Under the pieces are notes generated by a model, which was not told where the DNA came from, made no database searches, and saw only the letters and a program-made list of their open reading frames with translations. From contig NZ_CP016020.1 in NCBI RefSeq assembly GCF_001889165.1, forward strand, positions 434,001 through 498,000: a stretch of DNA of 64,000 bases. Direction: 5' to 3'. The position numbers and the translations under genes are program-made. The DNA is from Bacillus weihaiensis. GTDB taxonomy: Bacteria > Bacillota > Bacilli > Bacillales > Bacillaceae. Positions 1 to 8,595 of this stretch are shown here, one piece after another (position 1 is the first letter of the stretch; each line of letters begins with the position of its first letter).

Positions 1-654
1 TTAAGTGAAAAGGATATACAATCTATCCGTAATTACGTAAAAACCAACTTAGAGAAGTTAACAAGAATCACAAAGAATGTAGAGCCTGTGACAAAAGATA
101 TCGGAAAAGGTAAGCACCCTAAGGTGAGAGAACTTTTACAAGAAATAAAGGATGTTTCTTTCAGTATTGAGTCCATTTTAGATAATTTTCGTGTCTACCG
201 AAAAGAACATACTGGTACCCATTTACCTGTGTTAACAGAAATGGTGGAACAGGCAGAAAAAGATGGTCTTCTAACCGATTCACATGAAGTGATGTATGAA
301 TTGCATGAGAGGGAAAAAAAAGGTGGTTTCGGAATACCTGAGACCACGATGGCGCTATTTCATTGCCGAAGTGAACATATTAAGGAGTTAATTTTTCAAA
401 TATCACACCTTAATCAGCCCTGTACAATTAAAGGGATGAATGGGGAAGAAATGGAAATGAAGAGCCTTCTTTTAATGCTTGCACCTGCTAACATGAGCAA
501 GAGAGAACAAGAGATATTAAGTATCATCAGTACAAGCTTAATTGAGAATAATATGTCTATGATGATTTTCTCCTCTTCCAATGAATCAATGATTCGAAAA
601 AAATTAGAGGATCTATTTTTAGAATACTTACAAAATAATTTAGTAAAGGAATGA
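1..654 (+). CDS. mtlR: Mannitol operon regulator MtlR, C-terminal part (cut by window start)
   Basis: The reading frame is open from base 1, so this is the C-terminal 217 residues of a protein that begins outside the window. The end matches the PTS EIIA-type (mannitol/fructose class) domain that closes MtlR-type transcription activators; the stretch GIPETTMALFHCRSEH carries the histidine expected of that domain. MtlR regulators activate mannitol operons under control of PTS phosphorylation. The stop codon nearly touches mtlD, which supports co-transcription and this identity. An internal GTG at 88 is not needed as a start. The DNA-binding and PRD domains cannot be seen here, so a different PRD-family regulator remains possible but unlikely next to mtlD. 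Confidence 0.85.
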   Translation, partial: LSEKDIQSIRNYVKTNLEKLTRITKNVEPVTKDIGKGKHPKVRELLQEIKDVSFSIESILDNFRVYRKEHTGTHLPVLTEMVEQAEKDGLLTDSHEVMYELHEREKKGGFGIPETTMALFHCRSEHIKELIFQISHLNQPCTIKGMNGEEMEMKSLLLMLAPANMSKREQEILSIISTSLIENNMSMMIFSSSNESMIRKKLEDLFLEYLQNNLVKE

Positions 655-656
655 TA

Positions 657-1799
657 ATGATGAAGAAAGCCGTTCATTTTGGTGCTGGAAATATTGGTAG
701 AGGTTTTATTGGTTCCCTTTTTTCTCAATCAGGTTATCATGTAACCTTCGTAGATATTGCCGATCAGATTATTAATAAACTAAATGAGGAAAAAAAGTAT
801 AATGTCGTATTAGCAACAGAAGAGAAAGAGACTGTAACAATTGAAAATGTCTCAGGTTTAAACAACCTTCACCAAGTAGAGGATGTCATTCAAACGATTT
901 CGGAAGCAACCTATTTAACAACGGCAATTGGACCAAATATTTTACCAAGAATCGCTCCGCTAATTGCACGTGGTATTACAAGTCGTCTCTCTTCAAGTAA
1001 TGAAAAGCTATATGTTATTGCTTGTGAAAACCAAATTGGTGCAACGGATATTTTAAAAGAGCATATTATGGAAAATCTTGATGAAGATACGAAGGCAAAG
1101 CTTGACGGTCGCGTGTATTTCTTCAATTCTGCTGTAGACCGTATTGTTCCAATTCAAGATCAAGACTCTTTAGATGTGCTTGTAGAGCCTTATTATGAGT
1201 GGGTTGTGGAAACGAAAGAAAGCATTCCACATGTAGAAGGAATGACAATTGTAGGAGATCTTGCTCCGTTTATCGAGAGAAAATTATTTACGGTTAATAC
1301 AGGCCATGCAGTTATCGCTTACTTTGGATACCTTCAAGGAAAAGAAACAATCGATAAGACTTTAGCGGATGATCAAATTGCAAATCAAGTGAGAGAGACA
1401 TTAAAGGAAACGGGTGCTTATTTGGTTAAGCAATATGGTCTTAATGAAGAAGAACATACTGCCTATATTAACAAAAACATTGAGCGCTTCAAAAATCCAT
1501 ATTTAAACGATGGTGTAACAAGAGTAGGCCGTGCACCAATTCGTAAATTAGGACCAGAAGATCGTCTTGTTCGTCCAACAACTGAGGCTCAAAAAGCAGG
1601 CTTAGCTTATTCAAACCTTGCTAAAGCTATTGCAGCAGCCTTACTTTTTGATTATCAAGAAGATCCAGAAGCAACAGAAATTCAAAGCATCATTAAAGCA
1701 GATGGAGTAGCAGCTGTACTTAAAAAGGTGAGTCATCTAGAAGAAGATAGTGAGATTACACAAGAAGTGATGAAGCAATATGACTTATTAAAGAAATAA
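657..1799 (+). CDS. mtlD: Mannitol-1-phosphate 5-dehydrogenase
   Basis: Converts mannitol-1-phosphate to fructose-6-phosphate with NAD+, the step after PTS uptake of mannitol. The N-terminus HFGAGNIGRGFIG is the family's dinucleotide-binding Rossmann motif, and the segment FTVNTGHAVIAYFGY carries the conserved catalytic-region lysine/histidine neighbourhood of polyol dehydrogenases. About 380 residues is the usual length. Three in-frame ATGs lie close together (651, 657, 660); AAAGGA at 645-650 best serves 657 or 660. It follows mtlR by a few bases and ends at a strong terminator, so it is the last gene of the mannitol operon. Confidence 0.95.
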   Translation: MMKKAVHFGAGNIGRGFIGSLFSQSGYHVTFVDIADQIINKLNEEKKYNVVLATEEKETVTIENVSGLNNLHQVEDVIQTISEATYLTTAIGPNILPRIAPLIARGITSRLSSSNEKLYVIACENQIGATDILKEHIMENLDEDTKAKLDGRVYFFNSAVDRIVPIQDQDSLDVLVEPYYEWVVETKESIPHVEGMTIVGDLAPFIERKLFTVNTGHAVIAYFGYLQGKETIDKTLADDQIANQVRETLKETGAYLVKQYGLNEEEHTAYINKNIERFKNPYLNDGVTRVGRAPIRKLGPEDRLVRPTTEAQKAGLAYSNLAKAIAAALLFDYQEDPEATEIQSIIKADGVAAVLKKVSHLEEDSEITQEVMKQYDLLKK

Positions 1800-1813
1800 T
1801 GTAGCACACTTAC

Positions 1814-1857
1814 AAGCTTACAGAATTGGGGAGTACCCTTTTCTGTAAGCTTTTTTT
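1814..1857 (+). terminator. Intrinsic terminator after mtlD
   Basis: A perfect 12-bp stem (AAGCTTACAGAA at 1814-1825 with its complement at 1841-1852) runs into a T-tract at 1851-1857. It closes the mannitol operon. Confidence 0.9.
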
Positions 1858-1912
1858 GTTTTGGTCTTTTAAACTGGTGAGATTGATAGATGTTTTGTCA
1901 CCTTTCGTGTAC

Positions 1913-1951
1913 TAAAAAAGAGCCCGCTACTCTATGAGGGTAGTGGGCTCT
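1913..1951 (-). terminator. Intrinsic terminator of the minus-strand aminotransferase
   Basis: A 15-bp stem (AGAGCCCGCTACTCT at 1919-1933 with 1937-1951, including wobble pairs) has an A-tract at 1913-1918 on the plus strand, which is a U-tract on the minus-strand transcript. It lies 34 bases past the aminotransferase stop. Confidence 0.88.
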
Positions 1952-1984
1952 AATCGACAGAATTTTGGCGGTAACCAACACAGA

Positions 1985-3277
1985 TTATGCCAAATCAGCA
2001 GCACCTTGAGCGATAAGGTCAAATAGCTCTTCAATGTCTTCGTCTTCTACACAGGAGAAGGCGATTCGAAGGTCTGTTGGATTGATGGAAATGGTACCAA
2101 CTCCGTATTTGTCTAATAGGTGAAGTCTTAGCTGCTCTGCGTCGATAGTGTGAAGTTTAAGACACATAAAGTAGCCAGAGTTGAACGGGTAGTACGTCCA
2201 ATATTTTTGGTATTCCTCCTTGTTTAAAACTTCTTTTGTTTTATCAGCACGGCGTTTCATTAACGCAAATTTTTCGTCTTTTTCAACGTCAAACTCATTT
2301 GATTGTAGGGACTGTAAAATGATTGACTGAGACGGATGTGAGCTACTTGAGATGGTTCCACGAATAAGCCCTTTTGTTTTCTGTTCTAGAGAGTTCAGGA
2401 CAGCTTCACTTCTGCTCGCAAACGTAATAAAGCCTACACGGAAGCCCCAAACATAATTTTCTTTTGTTGCACCGTCAATTTTCACTGGAAGAACACGTGG
2501 ATGAGCATCAGCTAATAAGCTGAAGATCGATTCCTTCATTGAATCCTCATAAAATAATCCGAAATACGCATCATCAATTAGCGTAACAATGTTTAAGCCT
2601 TCCTCAGCTGCCTCTGTTAACACAGCTACAATCTCTTTCGCTTCATCCTCAAGTGGTGTATAACCAGTTGGGTTATTTGGGAAGTTTAAGACCACAACCA
2701 CTTTCCCAGCTTCTTTATTTGCTGCGATTGTTTCTTTTAATCCTTCAACATTAAAGCCGTTCTTTTCATTAAATAATGGGTAGGTTGCGACTGTTGCACC
2801 ACGACGAGTTTTGAACGTTAAGTTATAATTACCCCAATATTTATCAGGTAAAATAACAGGTGTACCTTCCTCCGTAAATAAATCAGCAGCTATACTTAAT
2901 CCGTGAGTTAATGCATTCGTAACAATCGGATTACCAATTATTGCACCATCTAAAGATGGATTGTCTTTTAGAATTTTTTTCTTCCATTCACTTCTTAATG
3001 TTTCTTTTCCTTGTGGAGGTGCATAGGGGAATAGGTCCTTTGGTGCGACACGATCTCCAAATAAGTCTTGGATATGCTGGAAATGCATGGGTTGGTTGTT
3101 CTCAGTTGCAATCCCAATCGTTGCATTAAATTTTGTTGCTTTTTTACCAGCTTCTGCAGATTGACTTAAAATTCCTTTTGGATAAAACATTTCTTTTCCA
3201 AGCGGGGACAACATGTCGTAAACATATTCATTATCCGCTTTTAATGCTGAATTTAACGCTTGTGCTAATTCATTCAT
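1985..3277 (-). CDS. PLP-dependent aminotransferase, class I/II
   Basis: A 430-residue fold-type I aminotransferase of the aspartate/aromatic class. Visible features are NFPNNPTGYTP (substrate/PLP-site Asn-Pro-Thr-Gly), the LIDDAYFGLFY segment with the PLP-ring aspartate, the lysine in DGATKENYVWGFRVGF that fits the Schiff-base position, and RIAFSC near the end with the carboxylate-binding arginine. The start is set at the ATG at 3277 because AGAGGTGG lies just upstream; the reading frame extends 12 codons further without a ribosome site. It stands alone, convergent with mtlD and divergent from cardiolipin synthase, so context gives no substrate. Aspartate or aromatic amino acids are possible; no specific enzyme is assigned. 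Confidence 0.85.
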   Translation of the reverse strand: MNELAQALNSALKADNEYVYDMLSPLGKEMFYPKGILSQSAEAGKKATKFNATIGIATENNQPMHFQHIQDLFGDRVAPKDLFPYAPPQGKETLRSEWKKKILKDNPSLDGAIIGNPIVTNALTHGLSIAADLFTEEGTPVILPDKYWGNYNLTFKTRRGATVATYPLFNEKNGFNVEGLKETIAANKEAGKVVVVLNFPNNPTGYTPLEDEAKEIVAVLTEAAEEGLNIVTLIDDAYFGLFYEDSMKESIFSLLADAHPRVLPVKIDGATKENYVWGFRVGFITFASRSEAVLNSLEQKTKGLIRGTISSSSHPSQSIILQSLQSNEFDVEKDEKFALMKRRADKTKEVLNKEEYQKYWTYYPFNSGYFMCLKLHTIDAEQLRLHLLDKYGVGTISINPTDLRIAFSCVEDEDIEELFDLIAQGAADLA

Positions 3278-3409
3278 TATTTTTCCACCTCTATTAGAAA
3301 AAAGTATTTTCAAAATTCATTACCGAATATTTTAACACAGTAAAGATTGTTCTCACAGTAGTCTTTGTCATTTCTTTTCATAAGTTTCTGTACACTCTTT
3401 ATTTAAAAA

Positions 3410-3430
3410 GTTAAACAAACGTTTATTTAA
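3410..3430. promoter_or_regulatory. Operator-like dyad between aminotransferase and cls
   Basis: The 323-base gap between the divergent aminotransferase and cls genes contains the dyad TTAAACAAACGTTTA flanked by further A/T. A 21-base stretch here matches, at 20 of 21 positions, the reverse complement of 33161-33181 upstream of hisZ. Size and symmetry suggest a dimeric repressor of TetR type; the regulator is not known. Nothing else recognisable is in the gap. Confidence 0.45.
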
Positions 3431-3600
3431 AAAAATCATCCAATACTTCTGCTGTCAACCTTCATGTCGTAGCTGAATATCATGTGTTAGGGTTAATTAA
3501 TAAGTGAACCACTATCTGTTTTCAAGGTATACTATACCTAACACAGAACAGATAAGAAACGAAGATGAACTACCTACTATAGTATGTGAGGAAGATCTAT

Positions 3601-5055
3601 ATGGAGATTACGACTATTTTGCTTGGTTTTATTATCGTATTAAACATTGTGTTTGCCGTCATCGTAATCTTCCGAGAGCGAAGAGATGCAACGGCCTCTT
3701 GGGCTTGGCTTCTTGTCCTTTTTTTCATCCCTGTATTAGGCTTTGTTTTGTATATGCTGTTAGGACAAAATTTAAGTCGATATCATATGTTTCAATGGGA
3801 GGATCGAAAAAAGCTCGGGATTGAAAAAATCATTGCTACTCAATTAGAAAGCATAAGAAATAATACGTTTGAATTTCGAGATGAAGTAGCAAAAAACAAT
3901 AAGCAATTAATAAGTATGCATATTCTAAATAACGATGCGATTTTAACAGACGATAATATGATTGAGATCTTCACGGACGGTCATCAAAAATTTAATCAAC
4001 TTTTAAAGGATATACAAGCTGCTGAGCATCATATACATCTTCAATATTATATTTTGAAAAAAGATCAGCTTGGCATAAGACTAATTGAGGAATTAGAAAA
4101 GAAGGCAAAGCAAGGTGTAAGGGTTAAAGTTTTGTACGATGACTTGGGTTCGAGGGGCCTTAGACCATCCTTCTTTAAGAGATTGCGTCAGGCTGATGGT
4201 GAGGTTGAAGTGTTTTTCCCGTCACGGCTACGTTGGATTAACTTACGAATGAATTACCGGAATCATCGCAAGCTTGTCATTATTGATGGAAAAGTGGGGT
4301 ATGTAGGTGGGTTTAACGTTGGTGATGAGTATTTAGGCCTTGACCCTAAATTTGGGTATTGGAGAGACACCCATTTGCGTATCCATGGAAGAGCTGTTCA
4401 TGCAATCCAAACCAGATTTATTTTGGACTGGAATCAAGCAACGGAAAAACAAAAAATTGCTTTTTCAAGTCACTTTTTCCCTGAACCAGAGGAAAATTCG
4501 AAAGGATCTAGTTCCGTGCAAATTGTGACCAGTGGCCCTGATTCAGAATGGGAACAAATCAAAAATGGTTACATTAAAATGGTGTCAACTGCAAAAAAAT
4601 CCATTCGAATTCAAACACCTTATTTTATCCCTGATGCAAGTCTTTTAGATGCATTAAAAATTGCCTGCTTGTCAGGAGTTGACGTGGAGCTCATGATTCC
4701 AAACAAGCCAGACCATCCTTTTGTTTATTGGGCAACAATGTCATATGTTGGAGAGCTTTTAAACTCAGGAGCTCGTGTGTATATTTACGACAATGGCTTT
4801 ATTCATGCAAAAACTATTGTGGTGGATGAGGAATTAGCCTCTGTTGGAACCGCGAACATTGACATGCGTAGCTTTAAATTGAATTTTGAGGTCAATGCCT
4901 TCGTCTATGATGCTGAAATCGCGTTGGAGCTAGTAGAAGCATTTCAACACGACCAAAGCGTCTCACGCGAATTAACATTAGAAGCCTATGTAAATCGAAA
5001 AAAAATCATTCGGTTTAAAGAATCCGTTTCAAGATTATTATCTCCAATCTTATAG
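3601..5055 (+). CDS. cls: Cardiolipin synthase (PLD superfamily)
   Basis: Joins two phosphatidylglycerol molecules into cardiolipin and glycerol at the membrane. Two N-terminal hydrophobic segments (about residues 2-22 and 35-55) precede two phospholipase-D catalytic motifs: NYRNHRKLVIIDG with GGFN, and FIHAKTIVVD with GTANID. About 484 residues is the normal length. The ATG at 3601 is preferred because GAGGAAG sits seven bases upstream and the protein then begins MEITTILL as in Bacillus relatives; a GTG at 3586 is in frame but has no ribosome site. It is monocistronic, with manA following after about 100 bases. Confidence 0.94.
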   Translation: MEITTILLGFIIVLNIVFAVIVIFRERRDATASWAWLLVLFFIPVLGFVLYMLLGQNLSRYHMFQWEDRKKLGIEKIIATQLESIRNNTFEFRDEVAKNNKQLISMHILNNDAILTDDNMIEIFTDGHQKFNQLLKDIQAAEHHIHLQYYILKKDQLGIRLIEELEKKAKQGVRVKVLYDDLGSRGLRPSFFKRLRQADGEVEVFFPSRLRWINLRMNYRNHRKLVIIDGKVGYVGGFNVGDEYLGLDPKFGYWRDTHLRIHGRAVHAIQTRFILDWNQATEKQKIAFSSHFFPEPEENSKGSSSVQIVTSGPDSEWEQIKNGYIKMVSTAKKSIRIQTPYFIPDASLLDALKIACLSGVDVELMIPNKPDHPFVYWATMSYVGELLNSGARVYIYDNGFIHAKTIVVDEELASVGTANIDMRSFKLNFEVNAFVYDAEIALELVEAFQHDQSVSRELTLEAYVNRKKIIRFKESVSRLLSPIL

Positions 5056-5160
5056 GTAGGGAGGAGAGCTGAAATTATTTATTATTTGACAACTACTCGA
5101 TGTTTCGTTGACACTAACTAGTAGAATATACATAGAAATTTTTAAAAGGTGGTAGACCGA

Positions 5161-6108
5161 ATGGTAGAATTATTAAAGTTAAAGCCCATTTTTCAAGAAC
5201 GAATTTGGGGTGGTACTACATTGAGAGATTCCTTCGGATACGAAATTCCAAGTGAACAAACTGGAGAGTGCTGGGCTATTAGTGCACATCCGAATGGAAA
5301 TTGTACAGTTGAAAACGGTCCTTTTGCTGGAAAAGAATTAAGCTGGCTATGGGAAAATCAACGTGATTTATTTCAACAAATGGAAGGAGATCGTTTCCCT
5401 CTGTTAACAAAAATATTAGACGCGAAAGCAGATCTTAGCGTACAGGTCCACCCTAACGATGAATATGCAAAAGTAAACGAAAATGGTGAATTAGGGAAAA
5501 CTGAGTGCTGGTATATTATTGACTGTAAAGAGGATGCAGAGATGATTTTTGGTCATCACGCCCAAACGAAGGAACAGTTCGTACAAATGATTCATTCGGG
5601 TAGATGGGACGATCTCCTTAGACGAGTGAAAATAAAGCCAGGTGATTTTTTCTATGTTCCAAGTGGGACCCTCCATGCTCTTTGTGAAGGAACGCTTGTA
5701 TTAGAAACGCAGCAAAGCTCGGATACGACCTACCGTGTGTATGACTACGATCGAGTGGACGCAAATGGTCAAACCAGAGAATTACACCTAGATAAGGCAA
5801 TTGAAGTTACAACAGTCCCAGATCAAGTAAACCACTCTGAGCACCGAACGATTCAAGAAGGAACAGCCACGATCACCACATTCGCAGAAGAAGAATATTT
5901 CTCTGTTTACAAGTGGACCGTTCAAGATACATACACCTATAACCGTAAAGCCCCTTTCCTCCTTTGTAGTGTTATCAGTGGGCAGGGAGTCGTGAAAACA
6001 AACGGTGAAACGCTTAGTATCAAAAAAGGTGATCACTTCATCCTAACAGCTAATGCAGAGCAATTAACGATTGAAGGCACTATTGAGCTCATTGTGTCCC
6101 ATCCATAA
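5161..6108 (+). CDS. manA: Mannose-6-phosphate isomerase, class I
   Basis: Interconverts mannose-6-phosphate and fructose-6-phosphate using one zinc ion. The cupin zinc ligands are visible: the histidine in VQVHPNDEYA, the glutamate in KTECWYII, and the histidine in SGTLHALCEG. The starting motif LKPIFQERIWGGTTLRD is typical, and 315 residues matches the Bacillus enzymes. The ATG at 5161 follows AAAGGTGG (5145-5152) by eight bases; the in-frame GTG at 5149 overlaps that ribosome site and is rejected. The gene is monocistronic with its own terminator. No mannose PTS gene is nearby, so it may serve mannose use or supply GDP-mannose precursors. Confidence 0.95.
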   Translation: MVELLKLKPIFQERIWGGTTLRDSFGYEIPSEQTGECWAISAHPNGNCTVENGPFAGKELSWLWENQRDLFQQMEGDRFPLLTKILDAKADLSVQVHPNDEYAKVNENGELGKTECWYIIDCKEDAEMIFGHHAQTKEQFVQMIHSGRWDDLLRRVKIKPGDFFYVPSGTLHALCEGTLVLETQQSSDTTYRVYDYDRVDANGQTRELHLDKAIEVTTVPDQVNHSEHRTIQEGTATITTFAEEEYFSVYKWTVQDTYTYNRKAPFLLCSVISGQGVVKTNGETLSIKKGDHFILTANAEQLTIEGTIELIVSHP

Positions 6109-6120
6109 GTTATGTGAAAA

Positions 6121-6145
6121 AGCCCCTTTAGTTGGGGCTTTTTTT
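6121..6145 (+). terminator. Terminator after manA
   Basis: Stem AGCCCC (6121-6126) pairs with GGGGCT (6134-6139), followed by seven T. A preceding A-run extends the stem. The repeat element at 6177 begins just beyond it. Confidence 0.85.
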
Positions 6146-6176
6146 GATGGGAGAGGACTAGTTTTAGAACTTAAGG

Positions 6177-6392
6177 AGGGAGGTAAGTGGGGGGCAGGTG
6201 AGTGAGCGGGCAGGCAGGTAAGTAAGTGAGATTTTTGTCGAAATGAGTCTAATAGCGGAAAGAGGTGCAAGAATCGCGGAAAGGAGTGCAAGAATCGCGG
6301 AAAGGAGTGCGAGAATCGCGGAAAGAGGTGCAAGAATCACAGCTAGATGTTCAAAACTCGTGCAAAAGAGCAAAAATCTCAGATAGCTCCCA
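6177..6392. repeat. Composite intergenic element: GTGA-type tract plus 21-bp tandem array
   Basis: About 55 bases of period-4 G-rich sequence (GGAG, GTAA, GTGG, GTGA and GCAG units) are followed by a short spacer ending GTCTAAT (6247-6253). Then come units of exactly 21 bases starting at 6250, 6271, 6292, 6313 and 6334, with two decayed units to 6392. The well-kept units read GAATCGCGGAAAGGAGTGCA plus one base. The 3' flank ATAGCTCCCA recurs at the end of the 39.9-kb array. Short reading frames across it exist only because 21 is a multiple of three and the unit lacks stops. The 467-base manA-to-lipoprotein gap holds nothing else recognised. Confidence 0.85.
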
Positions 6393-6575
6393 TGAACTCA
6401 CGGGTATTTCCTTCAAAATCCTCTCAATATCCTCTCAATATCAAAACAAGCCTTCAAAGCGGACGGAATCTTCCTAATGAAAACTTTAGCTAGAATAAGA
6501 TAACGTAAATATTCACCCTTAAATTTGGTATTTATTGGATGGAAGTATGCTAAACTTAATCCAGGGGGGATTTAT

Positions 6576-7106
6576 TTGAAGAAATATATGTATGTTGCTT
6601 TTGCCACAGTTTTATTCGCTTCATTCTTTTTGGTTGGTTGTACGGAAAAAACTGAATCAGAAACTCAAGATGAAAATATACAAACAATTGAAGCAGTTTT
6701 AAAGAATAATCTTAACGGGCCAGACGATGAATTGATACAAATAGTTAATGATGTAGATAGCTATGATAATTTAGAGGCTCAAAGAAAATATGAAGAAAAC
6801 CTATACAAAGAATATTTTGCAGATGAAGAAGCGTTTCTGGAGTATGTTAATTATTACGGCACTACATTGTTGATAGAACCAATAAAAAATAATGTCAAAC
6901 TAAAGGTGAAAAATATTGAATGGGAAAAAACTGATTCAAAAGAGATTATTTATAACTTTAAAGTTGAATTAGAGTACCAAAAAGAAGGAAATGACAAATC
7001 TGAAATTGGTATTTTAAATGGTCAAGCTAATGTAAATGAGGAGCATAAAATAGAACGTATGAAAATTCACATTAATGAATTCTGGGGGTCGTTTGATACT
7101 AATTAA
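6576..7106 (+). CDS. Putative lipoprotein of unknown function
   Basis: A 176-residue exported protein. The TTG at 6576 follows CCAGGGGGGA and gives a classic lipoprotein signal: positive KKY start, hydrophobic core, then LVGC as the lipobox, with cleavage before the cysteine near residue 22. The mature part is acidic and lysine-rich, with YEENLYKEYFADEEAFLEYV and a beta-rich C-terminal half. The in-frame ATG at 6525 would put about 17 non-signal residues ahead of the hydrophobic core and has no ribosome site. I do not recognise the family. It lies between a repeat array and another interspersed repeat, so it may be strain-specific. Function cannot be inferred. Confidence 0.75.
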   Translation: MKKYMYVAFATVLFASFFLVGCTEKTESETQDENIQTIEAVLKNNLNGPDDELIQIVNDVDSYDNLEAQRKYEENLYKEYFADEEAFLEYVNYYGTTLLIEPIKNNVKLKVKNIEWEKTDSKEIIYNFKVELEYQKEGNDKSEIGILNGQANVNEEHKIERMKIHINEFWGSFDTN

Positions 7107-7195
7107 AGATTTCTCACTGTCTAAGAAAGTGGACGAGTTAGTATGATGTGGGATAAATAGTGATTACCTACATCTTTTTATTGTGGATAAAGGTT

Positions 7196-7320
7196 TCTGT
7201 TCCAAGCGCTTCGCTTCCGCGGGGCTGGTCGGTGAGCCTCCCGCGTCTCTGGCTCCTGCGAGGTCTCACCTGTTCACCTGCCCCCGCAGGAGTCTCTGAG
7301 CCTTCTACTTCAATCAACTG
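7196..7320. repeat. GC-rich nested inverted repeat (Bacillaceae interspersed-repeat type)
   Basis: An island of high GC in AT-rich surroundings. Nested inverted repeats are visible: GCGGGG (7219-7224) with CCCCGC (7282-7287), GGTGAG (7231-7236) with CTCACC (7265-7270), and CTCCTGCG (7253-7260) with CGCAGGAG (7285-7292), which partly compete. It ends in CTTCTACTTCAATCAACT. From memory, sequences of this kind with the TTCCGCGG start and the CTACTTCAATCAACT end are scattered in many Bacillus genomes. A transcript would fold strongly. No transposase is linked to it. Confidence 0.6.
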
Positions 7321-7564
7321 TATGTGCTGCAGTAAAACATCCTATAAAATGCGCTTATATAGCACATGAACTGATGGAGATCTTATCAAGGAAGAGTTCA
7401 AACAAACGCATGAGCCAGATGGTTTACCTTGCATCACCTTGGTTCCCAAAAGATCATTTGGTCCATAAGCTGACCCTTTAGGAGTACTTTCTTCTTCAAT
7501 AATGACTACGTATTTCTCCCTGAAGCCGCTCTTATTATAGCCACCTTAAAACATATCCTACTAA
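7321..7564. other. Gene-free stretch, possible decayed minus-strand coding remnant
   Basis: No supported gene. The minus strand from about 7545 to 7360 stays open for some 60 codons and reads like protein (KYVVIIEEESTPKGSAYGP), but it has a stop directly upstream, no start codon and no ribosome site. It may be a gene fragment; I do not recognise it. Confidence 0.3.
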
Positions 7565-8434
7565 TCAAAACCCAGATCTATCTCCCTTTTTTTCCTCTAT
7601 ATATTCCTGAATTACTTTCTTTAAAGGGTGAAGGGGAGAATCAGCTTTAATGTTGCCGACCATGCCTTGTATGACGGGTAGCCTAGGTTCGTTCTTTTTT
7701 AGCTCTTCTTCAATAACTTCTAGTGTGATAAATAATTCTTCATCCTTCACGATCTTTTTAGCTTTAGATACAAGCTCTAGAATGTCTTCACGACTATTTG
7801 GTTGGGGCGTCTCTTTTTGTTTTGTGACCCAATCAGCTGCAAGAATGGGTTCATCTGTTGATTCTTGGTAGCCTTTTGCTAAGTCATCGATTCGGTTGAC
7901 AATATAGTAGGATAATGTTTCAAGGTCAAATGTAGCTTGTTCAAATATTATAAACTTAAGGTAAGAATGGATAATCCCCTGAAGAATGACATTTAAATCA
8001 AATAAGTAAGGGGCAATAGCTTCTCCATAGAGCTTTGAAAGAGAATGGTGATACAAGGTGCCAATCTCTAAACCCATATTCCTCATGAATTCTTCTACTT
8101 CTCCATTAATTGGAGTGGTTTGCTCGCGAATTTGCATGATAATAAAGTCTTTATGTTTCTTAATTTCCTCAAATTGTGTTTTAAGCTGCAGAACAAATGC
8201 TTCTTTTGGATGGTATTGTTCAATCGGTAGTGCGTCAATTTTTGACTTTATCATTGTAAATTGATATTTAAAAGCTTCGAGTAATAGAGCATCCTTAGAT
8301 TTAAAATGAAGATAAAAAGCTCCTTTGGACATTCCACAAGCATCAACAATTTCTTGGATAGAGGTTGTTGAGTATCCTTTCTTTGCAAAGAGCTTCATAC
8401 TTTCTTCAATAATCTTTTTTTCCTTAGCGTTCAT
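7565..8434 (-). CDS. TetR-family transcriptional repressor, YerO-like
   Basis: Residues 1-60 form a TetR helix-turn-helix: ESMKLFAKKGYSTTSIQEIVDACGMSKGAFYLHFKSKDALL is the typical recognition region. The rest is an alpha-helical ligand-binding domain. The 289-residue length, long for the family, and general style resemble B. subtilis YerO, which controls the RND efflux pump gene swrC. No efflux gene is adjacent here, so the target must be elsewhere or the protein is an orphan. GGAGAT lies just upstream of the ATG at 8434. TTGACA on the minus strand at 8489-8494 is a candidate -35. The YerO link is from memory of the family and is tentative. Confidence 0.78.
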   Translation of the reverse strand: MNAKEKKIIEESMKLFAKKGYSTTSIQEIVDACGMSKGAFYLHFKSKDALLLEAFKYQFTMIKSKIDALPIEQYHPKEAFVLQLKTQFEEIKKHKDFIIMQIREQTTPINGEVEEFMRNMGLEIGTLYHHSLSKLYGEAIAPYLFDLNVILQGIIHSYLKFIIFEQATFDLETLSYYIVNRIDDLAKGYQESTDEPILAADWVTKQKETPQPNSREDILELVSKAKKIVKDEELFITLEVIEEELKKNEPRLPVIQGMVGNIKADSPLHPLKKVIQEYIEEKKGDRSGF

Positions 8435-8595
8435 GACGATCTCCTTTAGTAGGCTACAATTTTCTTCAATCTATTCGGATTTACTATATGTCAAGAGATA
8501 TGACGGATTCTCTCCCTATACTGTTGGATGGTGCTACATGGCACCTATCATTTTATATGACCAAGTTTACTATGAATAGCATAAAGAATTTTGTT

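Noticed and set aside
3504-3824. 106-codon ORF overlapping the start of cls
   Set aside because: It lies in another frame over the conserved N-terminus of cardiolipin synthase and has no ribosome site.
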